The position numbers and the translations under genes are program-made. Positions 27,739-37,133 of a DNA stretch of 64,000 nt are shown piece by piece. This DNA is from Burkholderia metallica. GTDB lineage: Bacteria; Pseudomonadota; Gammaproteobacteria; Burkholderiales; Burkholderiaceae. The stretch's first letter is position 1, and the number at the start of each line of letters is the position of its first letter. The stretch lies in NCBI RefSeq assembly GCF_902832845.1, contig NZ_CADFDB010000013.1:62001-126000 (forward strand), written 5' to 3'. Under the pieces are notes generated by a model that was not told the origin of the DNA, searched no databases, and saw only the letters and a program-made list of their open reading frames with translations.

Positions 27739-28767
27739 TCACGACGACGCACGGCGCGACCGCGTCAGCGCGGCGACCACGAGCGCGGCCGCGCCGAGTG
27801 CGACCGCACCGGCCACCTTCGGCCGCTGGACCACCGTGTTGTACGCGCAGCCGCGCAACACGGGCCCGTCCATGCCTTCGCGCTCGTGCAGCGCATGGCG
27901 CGGCGCGTACAGCGCGTTGTCGTCGCGCGGGCGGGCCGGGCGGTCCGTGCGCTGGCTGCGCCAGAAGAGCCGGGACGCGATGCGATCGAACAGGCGCGGC
28001 GCGTGGTACGCACTCGCCGACGTGAACTTGGCCGCGCCGCCCACGAACAGCGCGCGGCGCGGATGCGCGGCCGCGAACAGGATCGCGTCGGCCACGAGTT
28101 CCGGGTCGTAGATCGGCCCCGGCAGCTTCGCTTCGACGTTCATGTAGTTTTTCGCGTGCATCACGAACATCGTGTCGATCGCGGCCGGCTTGATCAGCGT
28201 GACGGACACGGGCAGATGGTCGCCCTCCATCTCGAGCCGCAGCGAATCGGTGAAGCCCTTCACCGCATGCTTGGACGCCGCATACGCGCTCTGCAACGGC
28301 ACCGGTGCGTCCGACGCCTCGCTGCCGATGTTGATGATCGCGCCGCCGTGAAAGTCGCTCTTGCGCCGGAAGTGGTCAGCCGCGACGAGCGAGCCGTGCA
28401 CGACACCCCAGTAGTTGGTGTCGAACAGCCTGCGCTGGTCGTCGAGCGGCACCGCGGACGCCGGCCCGAAGATCGACACGCCGGCGTTGTTGATCCACGT
28501 ATCGAAGCCGCCGTAGGTCTCGACCGCCTTCGCAGCCGCGCGCTGCACGTCTTCGAGATTGCCCACGTCGCCCGCGACCGCCACCGCCAGGTCGCCATGC
28601 TGGCGAAGCTCGTCGCACAACGTGTTGAGCGCCTCCTCGTTGCGCGCGAACAGCACCAGCTTCGCGCCGCGGCGCGCCGCCTTGCGCGCGGTGACGAGGC
28701 CGATGCCGCTCGTCGCGCCGGTGATCACGATCGTCTGTTCGCCGACCGGTTTGAGCATGCAGTTCAT
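27739..28767 (-). CDS. SDR family oxidoreductase with C-terminal membrane anchor
   Basis: A 342-residue short-chain dehydrogenase. TGATSGIGLVTARKAARRGA near residue 15 is the cofactor loop. NNAGVSIFGPAS and SAYAASKHAVKGF give the NNAG and YxxxK motifs. The last part is basic and ends in a hydrophobic helix AGAVALGAAALVVAAL, so the enzyme is probably tied to the membrane. This layout is common in stress-linked SDRs. ATG 28767 with AAGGAG. It precedes the DUF2795-type pseudogene. Confidence 0.88.
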   Translation of the reverse strand: MNCMLKPVGEQTIVITGATSGIGLVTARKAARRGAKLVLFARNEEALNTLCDELRQHGDLAVAVAGDVGNLEDVQRAAAKAVETYGGFDTWINNAGVSIFGPASAVPLDDQRRLFDTNYWGVVHGSLVAADHFRRKSDFHGGAIINIGSEASDAPVPLQSAYAASKHAVKGFTDSLRLEMEGDHLPVSVTLIKPAAIDTMFVMHAKNYMNVEAKLPGPIYDPELVADAILFAAAHPRRALFVGGAAKFTSASAYHAPRLFDRIASRLFWRSQRTDRPARPRDDNALYAPRHALHEREGMDGPVLRGCAYNTVVQRPKVAGAVALGAAALVVAALTRSRRASS

Positions 28768-28796
28768 GGTGGACTCCTTGTGCGGCGCGGCCGCGG

Positions 28797-29195
28797 TCAT
28801 TGGGCGCGGATCGTCAGCTGGTTGCGCACGTCCCGCACGCCGTCCACCTGCTTCACGACGCTGCCGGCCTGCGTGCGCTGCTGCTCGTCGGGCACGCTGC
28901 CGGTGAGCGTCACGATGCCGTGCCGCGTCTTCACGTGGATGTCGCCGGACGACAGGCCGTTCGCGCCCACCAGTTCGGCCTTCGCCTTGGTCGTGATCGT
29001 CGCGTCGTGGATCTTCATGCCGGTCGTCGAATGCGACGTGGACGTCGATGCGGCGCTGTCGTCGCCGGCGGCGAACACGTTCGGCGCGATGACCGCGCAT
29101 GCCGTCGTGGCGGCGATCGCGAGCGCCATGCCGGTACGCGTCGCGATGCGACCACGGAAACGCAACGCGCGGGCTTGCAGCGGGAATACCTTCAT
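28797..29195 (-). CDS. BON domain periplasmic protein
   Basis: A 132-residue protein with a signal (MALAIAATTACAVIAPNVFA) followed by one BON domain (DATITTKAKAELVGANGLSS, IHVKTRHGIVTLTGSVPDEQ, VVKQVDGVRDVRNQLTI), an OsmY-type module that binds membranes or lipids in osmotic stress. ATG 29195 behind GGAGG. Directly upstream of the SDR gene (29 bases), likely one operon. Confidence 0.9.
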   Translation of the reverse strand: MKVFPLQARALRFRGRIATRTGMALAIAATTACAVIAPNVFAAGDDSAASTSTSHSTTGMKIHDATITTKAKAELVGANGLSSGDIHVKTRHGIVTLTGSVPDEQQRTQAGSVVKQVDGVRDVRNQLTIRAQ

Positions 29196-29459
29196 CGTGA
29201 CCTCCTTTCGTCTGGCCGGGCGTGCCGGCGGGTCGACGGGAGAGCGCAAGTCGCGTGCCGCTGCATGGGCGCCGCACGCGCGCGCGCCGTCGCGATCGGC
29301 CGCCCTTTCATCCAATCCGTTGTAATTTTTTCGGCGCATCGGAGGGCGGGTTCTCGGCCGACGTCGCGGGTATGGCGCTTGCCGGGGGGAGGACAACGGC
29401 AGCCCATTCGCGCGGCCCCAATACCGGGCGCAACGCCATGCAAGGAATCGCGTTGATCA

Positions 29460-29669
29460 GTGAGCGTGCGTCGCTGTGCGCCAACGCTGTTCATGGACTC
29501 GCTGGAAATGAACGATTACCGCCGGTACGGCGTCGACGTGCGGATCGCGCAGATCTTCAACGCGTACGGCCCGCACATGTATCCGGCGGGCGGCAGCGTC
29601 GTGTCGAACGTCATTACGCAGGCGCTCGCCGACGCGCCGCTCACCGTGTACGGTGACGGCAGGCAGTGA
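29460..29669 (+). pseudogene. Fragment of an NAD-dependent sugar epimerase/decarboxylase
   Basis: A 69-codon remnant. After a weak start it reads [15 protein letters not shown], then [20 protein letters not shown], then [20 protein letters not shown] and stops. This is the middle of an extended SDR nucleotide-sugar enzyme such as UDP-glucuronate decarboxylase or a related epimerase, normally about 310-340 residues. Both the Rossmann N-terminus and the C-terminus are missing. It stands next to other remnants of glycan genes and is a relic of a sugar-nucleotide gene. Confidence 0.7.
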
Positions 29670-29720
29670 TGACGGTAGGGTGTCGGTGAGCGTGTCGGCG
29701 ACGGCGGCGTGCGTGCCGCG

Positions 29721-32030
29721 TCAACCGTCGCGCTGCGTCACGCGCATGATCTTGTGCGCCAGTTCGCGCACGTCGACCGGCTTGCACAGGTAGCCGTCGA
29801 AACCGGCCTCGAGTGCGCGGCGCTCGTCCGCTTGGCCCGCGTGCGCGGTGACGGCGAGCACGCACATGTTCCGCGTGTCCGCATGACCGTTTCCGGCCCC
29901 GTTGCGAAGCGCATCGAGCAGCCAGAAGCCGTCGCCGTCGGGCATCGCGAGATCGGACAGCACGACGGTGGGCTGCAGGTCGGCGGCCATCGCCAGCGCT
30001 TCGCGGCCCGACGAAGCAACCGTGACGGCCGCGCCGAACGTGGTCAGCGCGGCGGTGAGGCTCGCGCGCGTGGTCGCATCGTCGTCGACGATCAGGATCC
30101 GCTGCGCGGCGAGCCGCAGCGTTTCGTGCCGCACGCCCGGCTGCGGGTGGCCCCACGCCATCGCACCGGTCGGTTTCCAGCCGGTCGGCAGGGTCACCGT
30201 GAACGTCGTGCCGAGATTGCGCCCTGCGCTTTCGACCGCCACGCTGCCGCCGTGCAGTTGCGCGATATGCCGCACGATCGACAGCCCCAGCCCGAGCCCG
30301 CGCCGCGACGACGCGGGCGAATCGTCCGCGCGGCGGAACATGTCGAATACGTACGGCACGAACTCCGGTACGACCCCCTGCCCCGAATCGGTCACCTTCA
30401 ACACCGCGTGCGCACCGTCGTGCACCAGCTCGACCCGCACGCTGCCGCCGCCCGGCGTGAACTTCAGCGCGTTCGACACGAGGTTCGACAGCATCTGCCG
30501 CAACCGCTCGGCGTCGCCAGGCACGATGAACGTGCCGGTATCGCAATCGAATTCGAGCGCGACGCCGGCCGACGACGCGGCCGTCTGGAACGCGCCGACG
30601 GCATCGGCGAACAGCCGTGCGATGTCGACCGGCGCCGCATCGAGCCGCAGTTTGCCGGTCGCGAGCGACGACGCGTCGAGGATGTCGCCGACCATCCGCG
30701 TGAGCGAGCGCGCGCTGCGGTCGATCGCGTCGATTGCCTGAAGCTGCAACGCGTGGTCGGCCGAATTGCGCAGCACCTCGACCCAGCCGTAGATCACGTT
30801 CAGCGGCGTGCGCAGTTCGTGCGACACCGTGGCCAGCAATTCGTCCTTCAGCCGGTTCGACGTATCGGCCTGGTCGCGTGCATCGCGCGCGCCCTGCAGC
30901 GAGCGCTGCGCGCGCAAGTCGTGCCGGCGCTGCGCACCGGTCTCGCGCAGCGTCAGCGACAGTGCGACGCGCGCGCGCGCTTCGCCATCCACCGGGCACG
31001 CGGAGACGGTCGCGCGAAACCGCCGTCCATCGCGGCGCACGCACAGCAGATCGACCGGCCCGCCTCCCGCGCGCATGTCGTCGAACGATTCGGCGAACCG
31101 GCTGCGCCGCAGCCAGCGCATCGCGATCAGCGTCTCGAGGGGCCGGCCGCAGGCATCGCCTGCGTCATAGCCGAAGATCCGCTGCGCGGCCGGATTCCAG
31201 CTGACGATGCGACCCTCGCCGTCGACGCCGACGATCGCGTCGGGCGACGCGTCGACGACCGCGTGCTGAAGCCACGATGCATCGGCCCGCGCGCGGTCCG
31301 CGCCGGCGTCGCGCAGCAGCATCACCGCGCCGTCGATGTTGCCGTGCGTATCGCCGAGCGGCGACGCCACTTCGACGACTGGAACCGGCAGGCCGCCGCC
31401 GGCAGCCTGCAGCCAGTGCCGGTCGGACGTCGCATGGGCACCGCCGAGCGCGCGATCGAGCGGGGTCGTCTGTACGCGGCGGCCCTCGTGATCGACGATC
31501 CGCAGCACGTCGCGCGCGGGCCGCCCCGTCGCATCTTCAGGCCGGCAGCCGACGAGCTCGGCCGCCGCCGCGTTGACGTAGGTGAGCCGCCCTTTCGCGT
31601 CGACCGCGACCACCCCGTGCGGCAATGCCTGCAGCACGGCTTCGAGCCGCTGCCGCGCGGCCGCCTCGCGCCGGCGCGCGCGATCGTTCGTGAACCGCGT
31701 ATTGCGCAGCATCGCCGCGAGCGCACACACCAGCAGCCCGACCACCATGAACGTGCCGAGCTGCACGAGCCGGTTGGACAACGGCGCCGTATAGGCGGAC
31801 GAATCCGACAGGAACAGCGTCCACACGAGTATTCCGCTGACGACGGTCGACACGACGCCGAACAGGAACGACGTCGCCCACGCGGCCCCGGCGAGCAGCG
31901 GGTAATACAGCACGAACGGCAGATTCATGCCGCCGAAACGGATCGCGAGCGCCTGCAGTACGGTCGCGATCGCGACGAGCATCGCGGCCATCGCGTAATT
32001 GCCGGCTTGCGGTCGGGCCATTTCGATCAT
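29721..32030 (-). CDS. Membrane-bound hybrid sensor histidine kinase with PAS domains
   Basis: A 769-residue kinase: an N-terminal membrane segment of about four helices of DUF4118 type (residues 10-110), two PAS modules (about 125-245 and 260-370), HisKA with SHELRTPLNVIYGWVEVLR, HATPase_c (NLVSNALKFTPGGG, RGLGLGLSIV), and a C-terminal receiver with VVLSDLAMPDGDG and the Lys in YLCKPVD. ATG 32030 follows AGGAG. The phosphoryl group is likely passed to the nearby sigma54 activators or the receiver protein at 23107-23583. Confidence 0.9.
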   Translation of the reverse strand: MIEMARPQAGNYAMAAMLVAIATVLQALAIRFGGMNLPFVLYYPLLAGAAWATSFLFGVVSTVVSGILVWTLFLSDSSAYTAPLSNRLVQLGTFMVVGLLVCALAAMLRNTRFTNDRARRREAAARQRLEAVLQALPHGVVAVDAKGRLTYVNAAAAELVGCRPEDATGRPARDVLRIVDHEGRRVQTTPLDRALGGAHATSDRHWLQAAGGGLPVPVVEVASPLGDTHGNIDGAVMLLRDAGADRARADASWLQHAVVDASPDAIVGVDGEGRIVSWNPAAQRIFGYDAGDACGRPLETLIAMRWLRRSRFAESFDDMRAGGGPVDLLCVRRDGRRFRATVSACPVDGEARARVALSLTLRETGAQRRHDLRAQRSLQGARDARDQADTSNRLKDELLATVSHELRTPLNVIYGWVEVLRNSADHALQLQAIDAIDRSARSLTRMVGDILDASSLATGKLRLDAAPVDIARLFADAVGAFQTAASSAGVALEFDCDTGTFIVPGDAERLRQMLSNLVSNALKFTPGGGSVRVELVHDGAHAVLKVTDSGQGVVPEFVPYVFDMFRRADDSPASSRRGLGLGLSIVRHIAQLHGGSVAVESAGRNLGTTFTVTLPTGWKPTGAMAWGHPQPGVRHETLRLAAQRILIVDDDATTRASLTAALTTFGAAVTVASSGREALAMAADLQPTVVLSDLAMPDGDGFWLLDALRNGAGNGHADTRNMCVLAVTAHAGQADERRALEAGFDGYLCKPVDVRELAHKIMRVTQRDG

Positions 32031-32586
32031 CGGACACGCTCCTGCCGGATCGCGACGGTTCGGGCGCCTTCGGGAGACGGTGGGCCGGCACGGTGCATGC
32101 TTGCCCGCTGCAGCCGCCCGAGCGGCCGTCCACCCACGGAGATCCTCTCGTCATCGTCATGAATGCGCCGACAGGCAGGCGCGTTCTGTCGCCCCACCTC
32201 GCCGTCGCCGCCTTCAGTCACGCTCGCCTGCTCGCGGCCGCGCCCGGGTCGGTCGTCGTCACCGGCTTGGCCGGGATTGCACCGCGCAATACACGCGCGC
32301 CGCCGTCGGTTCGCCGCGCGGGCTCGCGCAACGCCGACGAGGCCGTGCATGTGCGCCACGACGAACACCGTCACGCGCTCACACGGCCCGGCGCCCCGGG
32401 CGGCCGCCGCGCAGATGGCGCCGCCGCGAAAGCTCCCGCCGTCGCCACACATGCGAGCCTGGTTGCGTTGTTCGATCCTCATATGCGCGCCAATCTCCAT
32501 GGACCCCAAACGTGCTGGCGGCTCGAACGCGACGTTACGTTCGCGTCACGCCCGCGCGCGACGGCTTGCCGCCGCCGGAACCGCGC
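32031..32586. other. Intergenic region upstream of the hybrid kinase
   Basis: About 555 bases. No intact gene seen. The right end runs into the GT2 pseudogene. It must contain the kinase promoter. Confidence 0.3.
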
Positions 32587-33396
32587 ATGACCGCCGTCGT
32601 GCCGACCTTCCGGCACACGACCGAACTCGCGCGCACGCCGGCGCACCGCTCGCCGCTGCCCGACCGGCCCGCGATCGTCGTCGTCGACAATGCATCGGTC
32701 GCCTGCACCGCCGCCTTGATCCGCAGCCGCTTTCCCCGCGTCGTACTCGTGCATGCGCCGGCTAGTGCCAATCCCGGCGTGGCCGCCGCGCGCACGCGCC
32801 ACGTCGCGTTTTGCGACGACGACACAGAGTGAGCGCCCGGCTGGCCCTAGCAAGCCGCGAACCTGCTCGATACCTGTCCGCACGTCGCGGTCATCACCGT
32901 GCGCTTGCTCGTCGGCCCCGACACGCGCGAAGACCCGACCTGCCAGTTGATGGCCGAACGCCCGCTCGATGCCCGCGTCGGGCTGCCCACCGACGCGACG
33001 GCCTTCCGGCGCGATGCGTTCGTGAACGCGGGCGACGTTCTCGGCGGCGAGGACGCACTGTTCGCGCTCGACCTTTACCGCGCCGGAGGATGACTCGCGT
33101 ATGCCCCGCGCCTGACGGTCCATCCTCACCCGTCGTCGCCGCGCGACGTGCACACCCGCACACGCATGGCCGCCCGCAACGACGTGCGGACCGCGTGGCT
33201 CGGATGACCGGCGCGGGCCGCGCTGCGGCAAACCGTGCGGCGCTTGCTCCGCCTGCGACGCGAACGCACGATCGCGCACACGTTCGCCGGCCTGACGCGA
33301 AACCTGCCGACGCGCCGTGCGATCCCGCCGCACGTCGAGCGCAGGCGTCGCCAACTCGAACGCGATGCGCGTCCTGATGAGCGAAATGGAGCATGA
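32587..33396 (+). pseudogene. GT2-family glycosyltransferase pseudogene with four in-frame stops
   Basis: One reading frame runs from MTAVVPTFRHTTELA through IVVVDNASVACTAALIRS, ARTRHVAFCDDDTE, then ITVRLLVGPDTREDPTC, TAFRRDAFVNAG, AYAPRLTVHPHPSPS to RAIPPHVERRR. It is a family 2 glycosyltransferase with the VDNAS and DDD (DxD) motifs, but stops occur at 32830 (TGA), 32848 (TAG), 33091 (TGA) and 33205 (TGA). The frame is kept to 33396, so decay is by substitution and in-frame loss. Neighbouring GT4 and GT9 genes are intact. Confidence 0.75.
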
Positions 33397-33413
33397 GCGC
33401 GATCGCGGCGGCA

Positions 33414-34781
33414 TCAGGAATCCGGCTTGTCCGCTTCGCCTTCGAGCTGCGCGAGCCGGTTGTAGATCGTCTTCAGGCTGACGTCGAGCACCTCGGCCGC
33501 CTGCGCCTTCACGCCGCCGCATTGCTCGATCGTGCCGAGAATCAGCTTGCGGTCGACTTCCTCGAGCGACGTGCCGAACGGCACCGTCACGCGATCTTCA
33601 TGCGAATCGACCATGTTCGACAGTTCGTCCATGATCGGCGGCGGCAGGCTGTCGATCACGTCCGCGTCGCTGAAGATGGCCGCGCGCTGCACGAAGTTGC
33701 GCAGCTCACGCACGTTGCCGGGCCACGCGTAGCACTTCAGCGCTTCGCGCGCGGCCGGCGAAAAACGCAAAGTGCGACCGGTTTCCTCGTTGTAGCGCTG
33801 CAGAAATGCGTCGGCGAGCATCGGGATGTCGTCGCCGCGCTCGCGCAGCGACGGCAGCGGAATCGGAAACACGTTGATCCGGTGAAACAGGTCGGGCCGC
33901 AGCTTGCCGTCCGCCATCGCGGCTTCCGGGTCGCGGTTGGTCGCCGCGACGATCCGCACGTCGACGTCGATCTCGCGCGTCGAACCGAGCCGCGTCAGGC
34001 GCCCCGTCTCCAGCACGCGCAGCAGCTTGACCTGCGATTCGAGCGGCATCTCGGTGATTTCGTCGAGGAACAGCGTGCCGCCATCCGCGCGTTCGAAGAA
34101 GCCCTTGTGCTGACGCTCCGCGCCGGTGAAGCTGCCGCGGTCGTGGCCGAACATCTCGCTCTCGACGAGGTTCGCGGCGATCGCCCCGCAGTTCACCGCG
34201 AGGAACGGGCCGCGCCGGCGCAGGCTCAGGTCGTGCACCGTCTGCGCGGCCAGCTCCTTGCCGGTGCCCGATTCGCCGGTCAGCAGCACCGACGCCTCGG
34301 TGCGCGCGACGCGGCCGATCGCGTCGTACACCGCCTGCATCGCGGGCGAGCTGCCGAGCATGCGGCCGAAGCGGCCGAGGCGCTGCAGCTCCGAGCGCAG
34401 CTCGGCGATTTCCTCATGCAGTGCGGTGGTGCGCGGCACGCGCGCGAAGATGCTGTTCAGCCGCTGCATGTTCAGCGGCTTCACCAGGTAGTCGGTCGCG
34501 CCGCGCCGCAACGCGTCGATCGCGGTTTCGAGGCTTGCATGGCCGGTAGTCAGAACCATTTCGCAATGGGAACGCTTCGGCAATGCATCGAACAGATCCA
34601 TCCCGTTGCCGTCCGGCAGCACGAGATCGCACAGCACGAGATCGGGGGTATGCGTCGACACGAGCGTGCGCGCTTCTTCGAGTGTCGCGGCCGTATCGCA
34701 GGCAAGCTGCTGCGTGCGCGCGAGCGCCGCAAGCATCGCCCGCGTATCGGCATCGTCTTCGACGATCAGCACGTAGGGCAT
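33414..34781 (-). CDS. NtrC-family sigma54-dependent response regulator
   Basis: A 455-residue activator. Receiver at 1-120 with the acceptor Asp in [13 protein letters not shown] and YLVKPLN. AAA+ domain at about 140-370 has Walker A GESGTGKE, the sigma54-contact loop GSFTGAE, and Walker [10 protein letters not shown] Fis-type helix-turn-helix ends the protein ([20 protein letters not shown]). ATG 34781 behind GAGGAG. It should activate sigma54 promoters when phosphorylated. Likely partner is the hybrid kinase at 29721-32030. Targets may include the adjacent glycan genes. Confidence 0.93.
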   Translation of the reverse strand: MPYVLIVEDDADTRAMLAALARTQQLACDTAATLEEARTLVSTHTPDLVLCDLVLPDGNGMDLFDALPKRSHCEMVLTTGHASLETAIDALRRGATDYLVKPLNMQRLNSIFARVPRTTALHEEIAELRSELQRLGRFGRMLGSSPAMQAVYDAIGRVARTEASVLLTGESGTGKELAAQTVHDLSLRRRGPFLAVNCGAIAANLVESEMFGHDRGSFTGAERQHKGFFERADGGTLFLDEITEMPLESQVKLLRVLETGRLTRLGSTREIDVDVRIVAATNRDPEAAMADGKLRPDLFHRINVFPIPLPSLRERGDDIPMLADAFLQRYNEETGRTLRFSPAAREALKCYAWPGNVRELRNFVQRAAIFSDADVIDSLPPPIMDELSNMVDSHEDRVTVPFGTSLEEVDRKLILGTIEQCGGVKAQAAEVLDVSLKTIYNRLAQLEGEADKPDS

Positions 34782-35128
34782 CGTGGCTCCTCGTGTGGCG
34801 GCCCGACACACGCATCGGCCGGCACACCGCGACGGGCGCGCAGCGCAATGCAGGCCGCCTCGCTCACGCGGCCTGCGCTGCGCTGCACATGAACGACCGG
34901 GCAAGCACTCCTGCCCGGTAGCGAGTGCTTAGCAGTATAGAAGAACCGTGTTGCGCATTCGTCGTCGATCGAATAAATCTATCCGGCGGCGCGAGCCGCA
35001 TTGCCAGATTCAATGTCACACCGTCGCTATAAAATGTATTCTCGATACCGGAAAGCGTGACGTGTGCCACGTCATTTCTTCACCTGGTCTCGACGCATTC
35101 GGTCAAATCTTCCGCTCGATAGCACACC
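34782..35128. other. Divergent intergenic region between the two sigma54 activators
   Basis: About 350 bases with lower GC. It holds an A/T-rich TATAAA at 35028-35033 as a possible -10 element and the perfect inverted repeat at 35058-35074. No gene of its own. Confidence 0.4.
35058..35074. promoter_or_regulatory. Perfect palindromic operator candidate upstream of orphan sigma54 activator
   Basis: TGACGTG-TGC-CACGTCA, a perfect 7+7 inverted repeat in the leader of the gene at 35129, 55 bases before its ATG. Fis-type helix-turn-helix dimers bind such dyads. It lies between two divergent sigma54 activator genes, so it may be a binding site for either one. Not tested against other copies. Confidence 0.4.
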
Positions 35129-36133
35129 ATGGCGAAATCCGTCGATGACGGCGCGCGGCTCGTCGGCCGCTCGCGTACGATCCAGACCCTGTTGCTGAAC
35201 ATCTCGCGCGTGGCCGCGACGCGCGTCGGCGTGCTGATCGTCGGCGAAAGCGGCGCGGGCAAGGACATCGTCGCGCGGCTCCTGCACGATATGAGCCCGC
35301 GCCGCCGCGGCCCGTTCGTTCCCGTCAATTGCGGCGCGATTCCTCACGACATTGCGGAGTCGCAACTGTTCGGTCACGAGAAAGGCAGCTTCACCGGCGC
35401 GGTTGCCCAGCATGTGGGCATGTTCGAAGCCGCGCGCGGCGGCACGCTGTTTCTCGACGAAATCGCCGAAATGCCGGCCGAGCTGCAGGTCAAGCTGTTG
35501 CGCACGCTCGAGTCGAACACGATCGTGCGTGTCGGCGGTCATGAATCGATTCCGCTCGACGTGCGGATCATCGCCGCCACCCATCACGATCCCGTCGAGG
35601 CGGTACGCAGCGGCCGGCTGCGCGAAGATCTGTTCTACCGGATCGCGACGGTTGCGCTGCACGTGCCCGCACTGCGGCAGCGCGAGGACGACGTCGACGA
35701 CATCGCGCTGCAGATCGTCGATCGGCTGAACGCGCGGCACCGCACCCGAAAGCGGCTGTCCATGCAGGCGATGAAGGCGTTGCGAACCTATACGTGGCCG
35801 GGCAACGTGCGTGAGCTGCGCAATACGCTCGAGCGCGCGTTCATCCTCGCGGACGAACAGATCGAACTGCAGTTGCCGCGCCGCGCGCCGCCGCGCGAGG
35901 AATTGCGCCAGAACGCGATCACGCTGCATATCGGCACGACGCTCGCGCACACGCAGCAGCGCTTCATCGTCGCGTCGCTGCGGCATTTCAACGGCGACAA
36001 ACCGCGCACGGCCAAGGCGCTAGGCATCAGCCTGAAGACGCTGTACAACCGGCTCGCGCTGCTGCCCGAACACGAACGGAACGCGGTGCGTGCAGCGGGT
36101 ACGTCGAGCACATCGAGCACATCGAACGTGTAG
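35129..36133 (+). CDS. Orphan sigma54-dependent AAA+ activator without receiver
   Basis: A 334-residue enhancer-binding protein that begins almost directly with the AAA+ domain: Walker A GESGAGKD (about 39), GSFTGAV loop, Walker B GTLFLDEI, then a Fis-like helix-turn-helix ([19 protein letters not shown]). No regulatory N-terminal domain, so activity is probably controlled by partner proteins or expression, like PspF. The extreme C-terminus is the low-complexity [10 protein letters not shown]. It is divergent from the NtrC-like gene. Confidence 0.9.
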   Translation: MAKSVDDGARLVGRSRTIQTLLLNISRVAATRVGVLIVGESGAGKDIVARLLHDMSPRRRGPFVPVNCGAIPHDIAESQLFGHEKGSFTGAVAQHVGMFEAARGGTLFLDEIAEMPAELQVKLLRTLESNTIVRVGGHESIPLDVRIIAATHHDPVEAVRSGRLREDLFYRIATVALHVPALRQREDDVDDIALQIVDRLNARHRTRKRLSMQAMKALRTYTWPGNVRELRNTLERAFILADEQIELQLPRRAPPREELRQNAITLHIGTTLAHTQQRFIVASLRHFNGDKPRTAKALGISLKTLYNRLALLPEHERNAVRAAGTSSTSSTSNV

Positions 36134-36182
36134 TACGTATAGAACGCGTCGAATCGCCGAACCCGCGCCGCATGCGCGCGGC

Positions 36183-37133
36183 TCACATCGCGACGTCACA
36201 CAGCGCGGCGTCCCAGTCGCGCACGAACCGCTCGATGCCGAAGCGTTCGCACGCATCGCGTCGCGCGACGGCCCCCCACTCGCGCGCGAGCTCGGCATCG
36301 CGAATCAGCATGCGCATCGCATCGATCAGCACGGCCGGCCGCGTATCGGCCATCCCGTTGTGGCCGCTCCTGACGAGCTGCGCCATCTCGGTCGTCGCGA
36401 GCGCGACGATCGGCATCCCGATCATCATCGCCTCGATCACGGCGAGCCCGAGGCTCGTATAGCGGACCGGATTGAAGAAGAACCGGTAGTGCGACAGGAA
36501 GTGCGGCAGCGCCGGGTTCGGCACCTCGCCGATCCCCCCGAGTTCCTTCGAGCCCGTCCCGACGAGATCGAGCGGCACACTGTGGCGCACGACCTCGAAC
36601 AGGTCGGCACCGACACGGCGGCCGCGGCGCGCCAGGTCGTTCGCGACCGTCACGCCTTTCGGCAACGTGCCGCGATACTCGACGTTCTCGGGCATCAGCA
36701 CGCCGTGTTCGATCACGCGTGTCGGCGTCACGCCGTTGTCCCACATCAGCGCGTTGAACGGCGTCACATGCACGAGCAGGACGTCCGGGTCCTGCACCGG
36801 GTGCAGCATATCGGTCGGATGCTCGCGCGGCGGATCGTGCTCGACGAACAACGTCGGCAGCGCACGTTGCGCCTCGCTCAGCAGCCGCATCCGGTCGTGC
36901 TGGTAATGGCGCAGATGCTGGTACAGCACGCAGTCGAACGTCGTGTCGCGCACGCACTCCGCCGGCACCTCGTGCACGTTGTCGCCCCACGGCAGGCGCC
37001 CGACGCGGCCCGCGTAGCCGGGCGGATTGTGCGGCTTCGTCACGATGAAGAAATCGTGCGGCGCCTGCGACAGGTAATACAGGTAATTGCCATGCACGTG
37101 CCAGGTCAGCACGCGCAACCGCCTACGTGACAT
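36183..37133 (-). CDS. Glycosyltransferase family 4-like protein
   Basis: A 316-residue GT-B-like transferase. It starts MSRRRLRVLTWHVHGNYLYY and has the C-terminal nucleotide-binding half with NPVRYTSLGLAVIEAMMIGM, which holds the EX7E-type Glu of family 4, then MPIVALATTEMAQL. It should transfer a sugar to a glycan or lipid acceptor on the cytoplasmic side. ATG 37133 overlaps the end of the GT9 gene by 11 bases, so the two are coupled. Confidence 0.85.
   Translation of the reverse strand: MSRRRLRVLTWHVHGNYLYYLSQAPHDFFIVTKPHNPPGYAGRVGRLPWGDNVHEVPAECVRDTTFDCVLYQHLRHYQHDRMRLLSEAQRALPTLFVEHDPPREHPTDMLHPVQDPDVLLVHVTPFNALMWDNGVTPTRVIEHGVLMPENVEYRGTLPKGVTVANDLARRGRRVGADLFEVVRHSVPLDLVGTGSKELGGIGEVPNPALPHFLSHYRFFFNPVRYTSLGLAVIEAMMIGMPIVALATTEMAQLVRSGHNGMADTRPAVLIDAMRMLIRDAELAREWGAVARRDACERFGIERFVRDWDAALCDVAM

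Noticed and set aside
32830-33207. Selenocysteine readthrough at the TGA codons of the GT2 frame
   Set aside because: A TAG also interrupts the frame and no selenocysteine insertion element or conserved Cys sites were seen, so loss of function is simpler.
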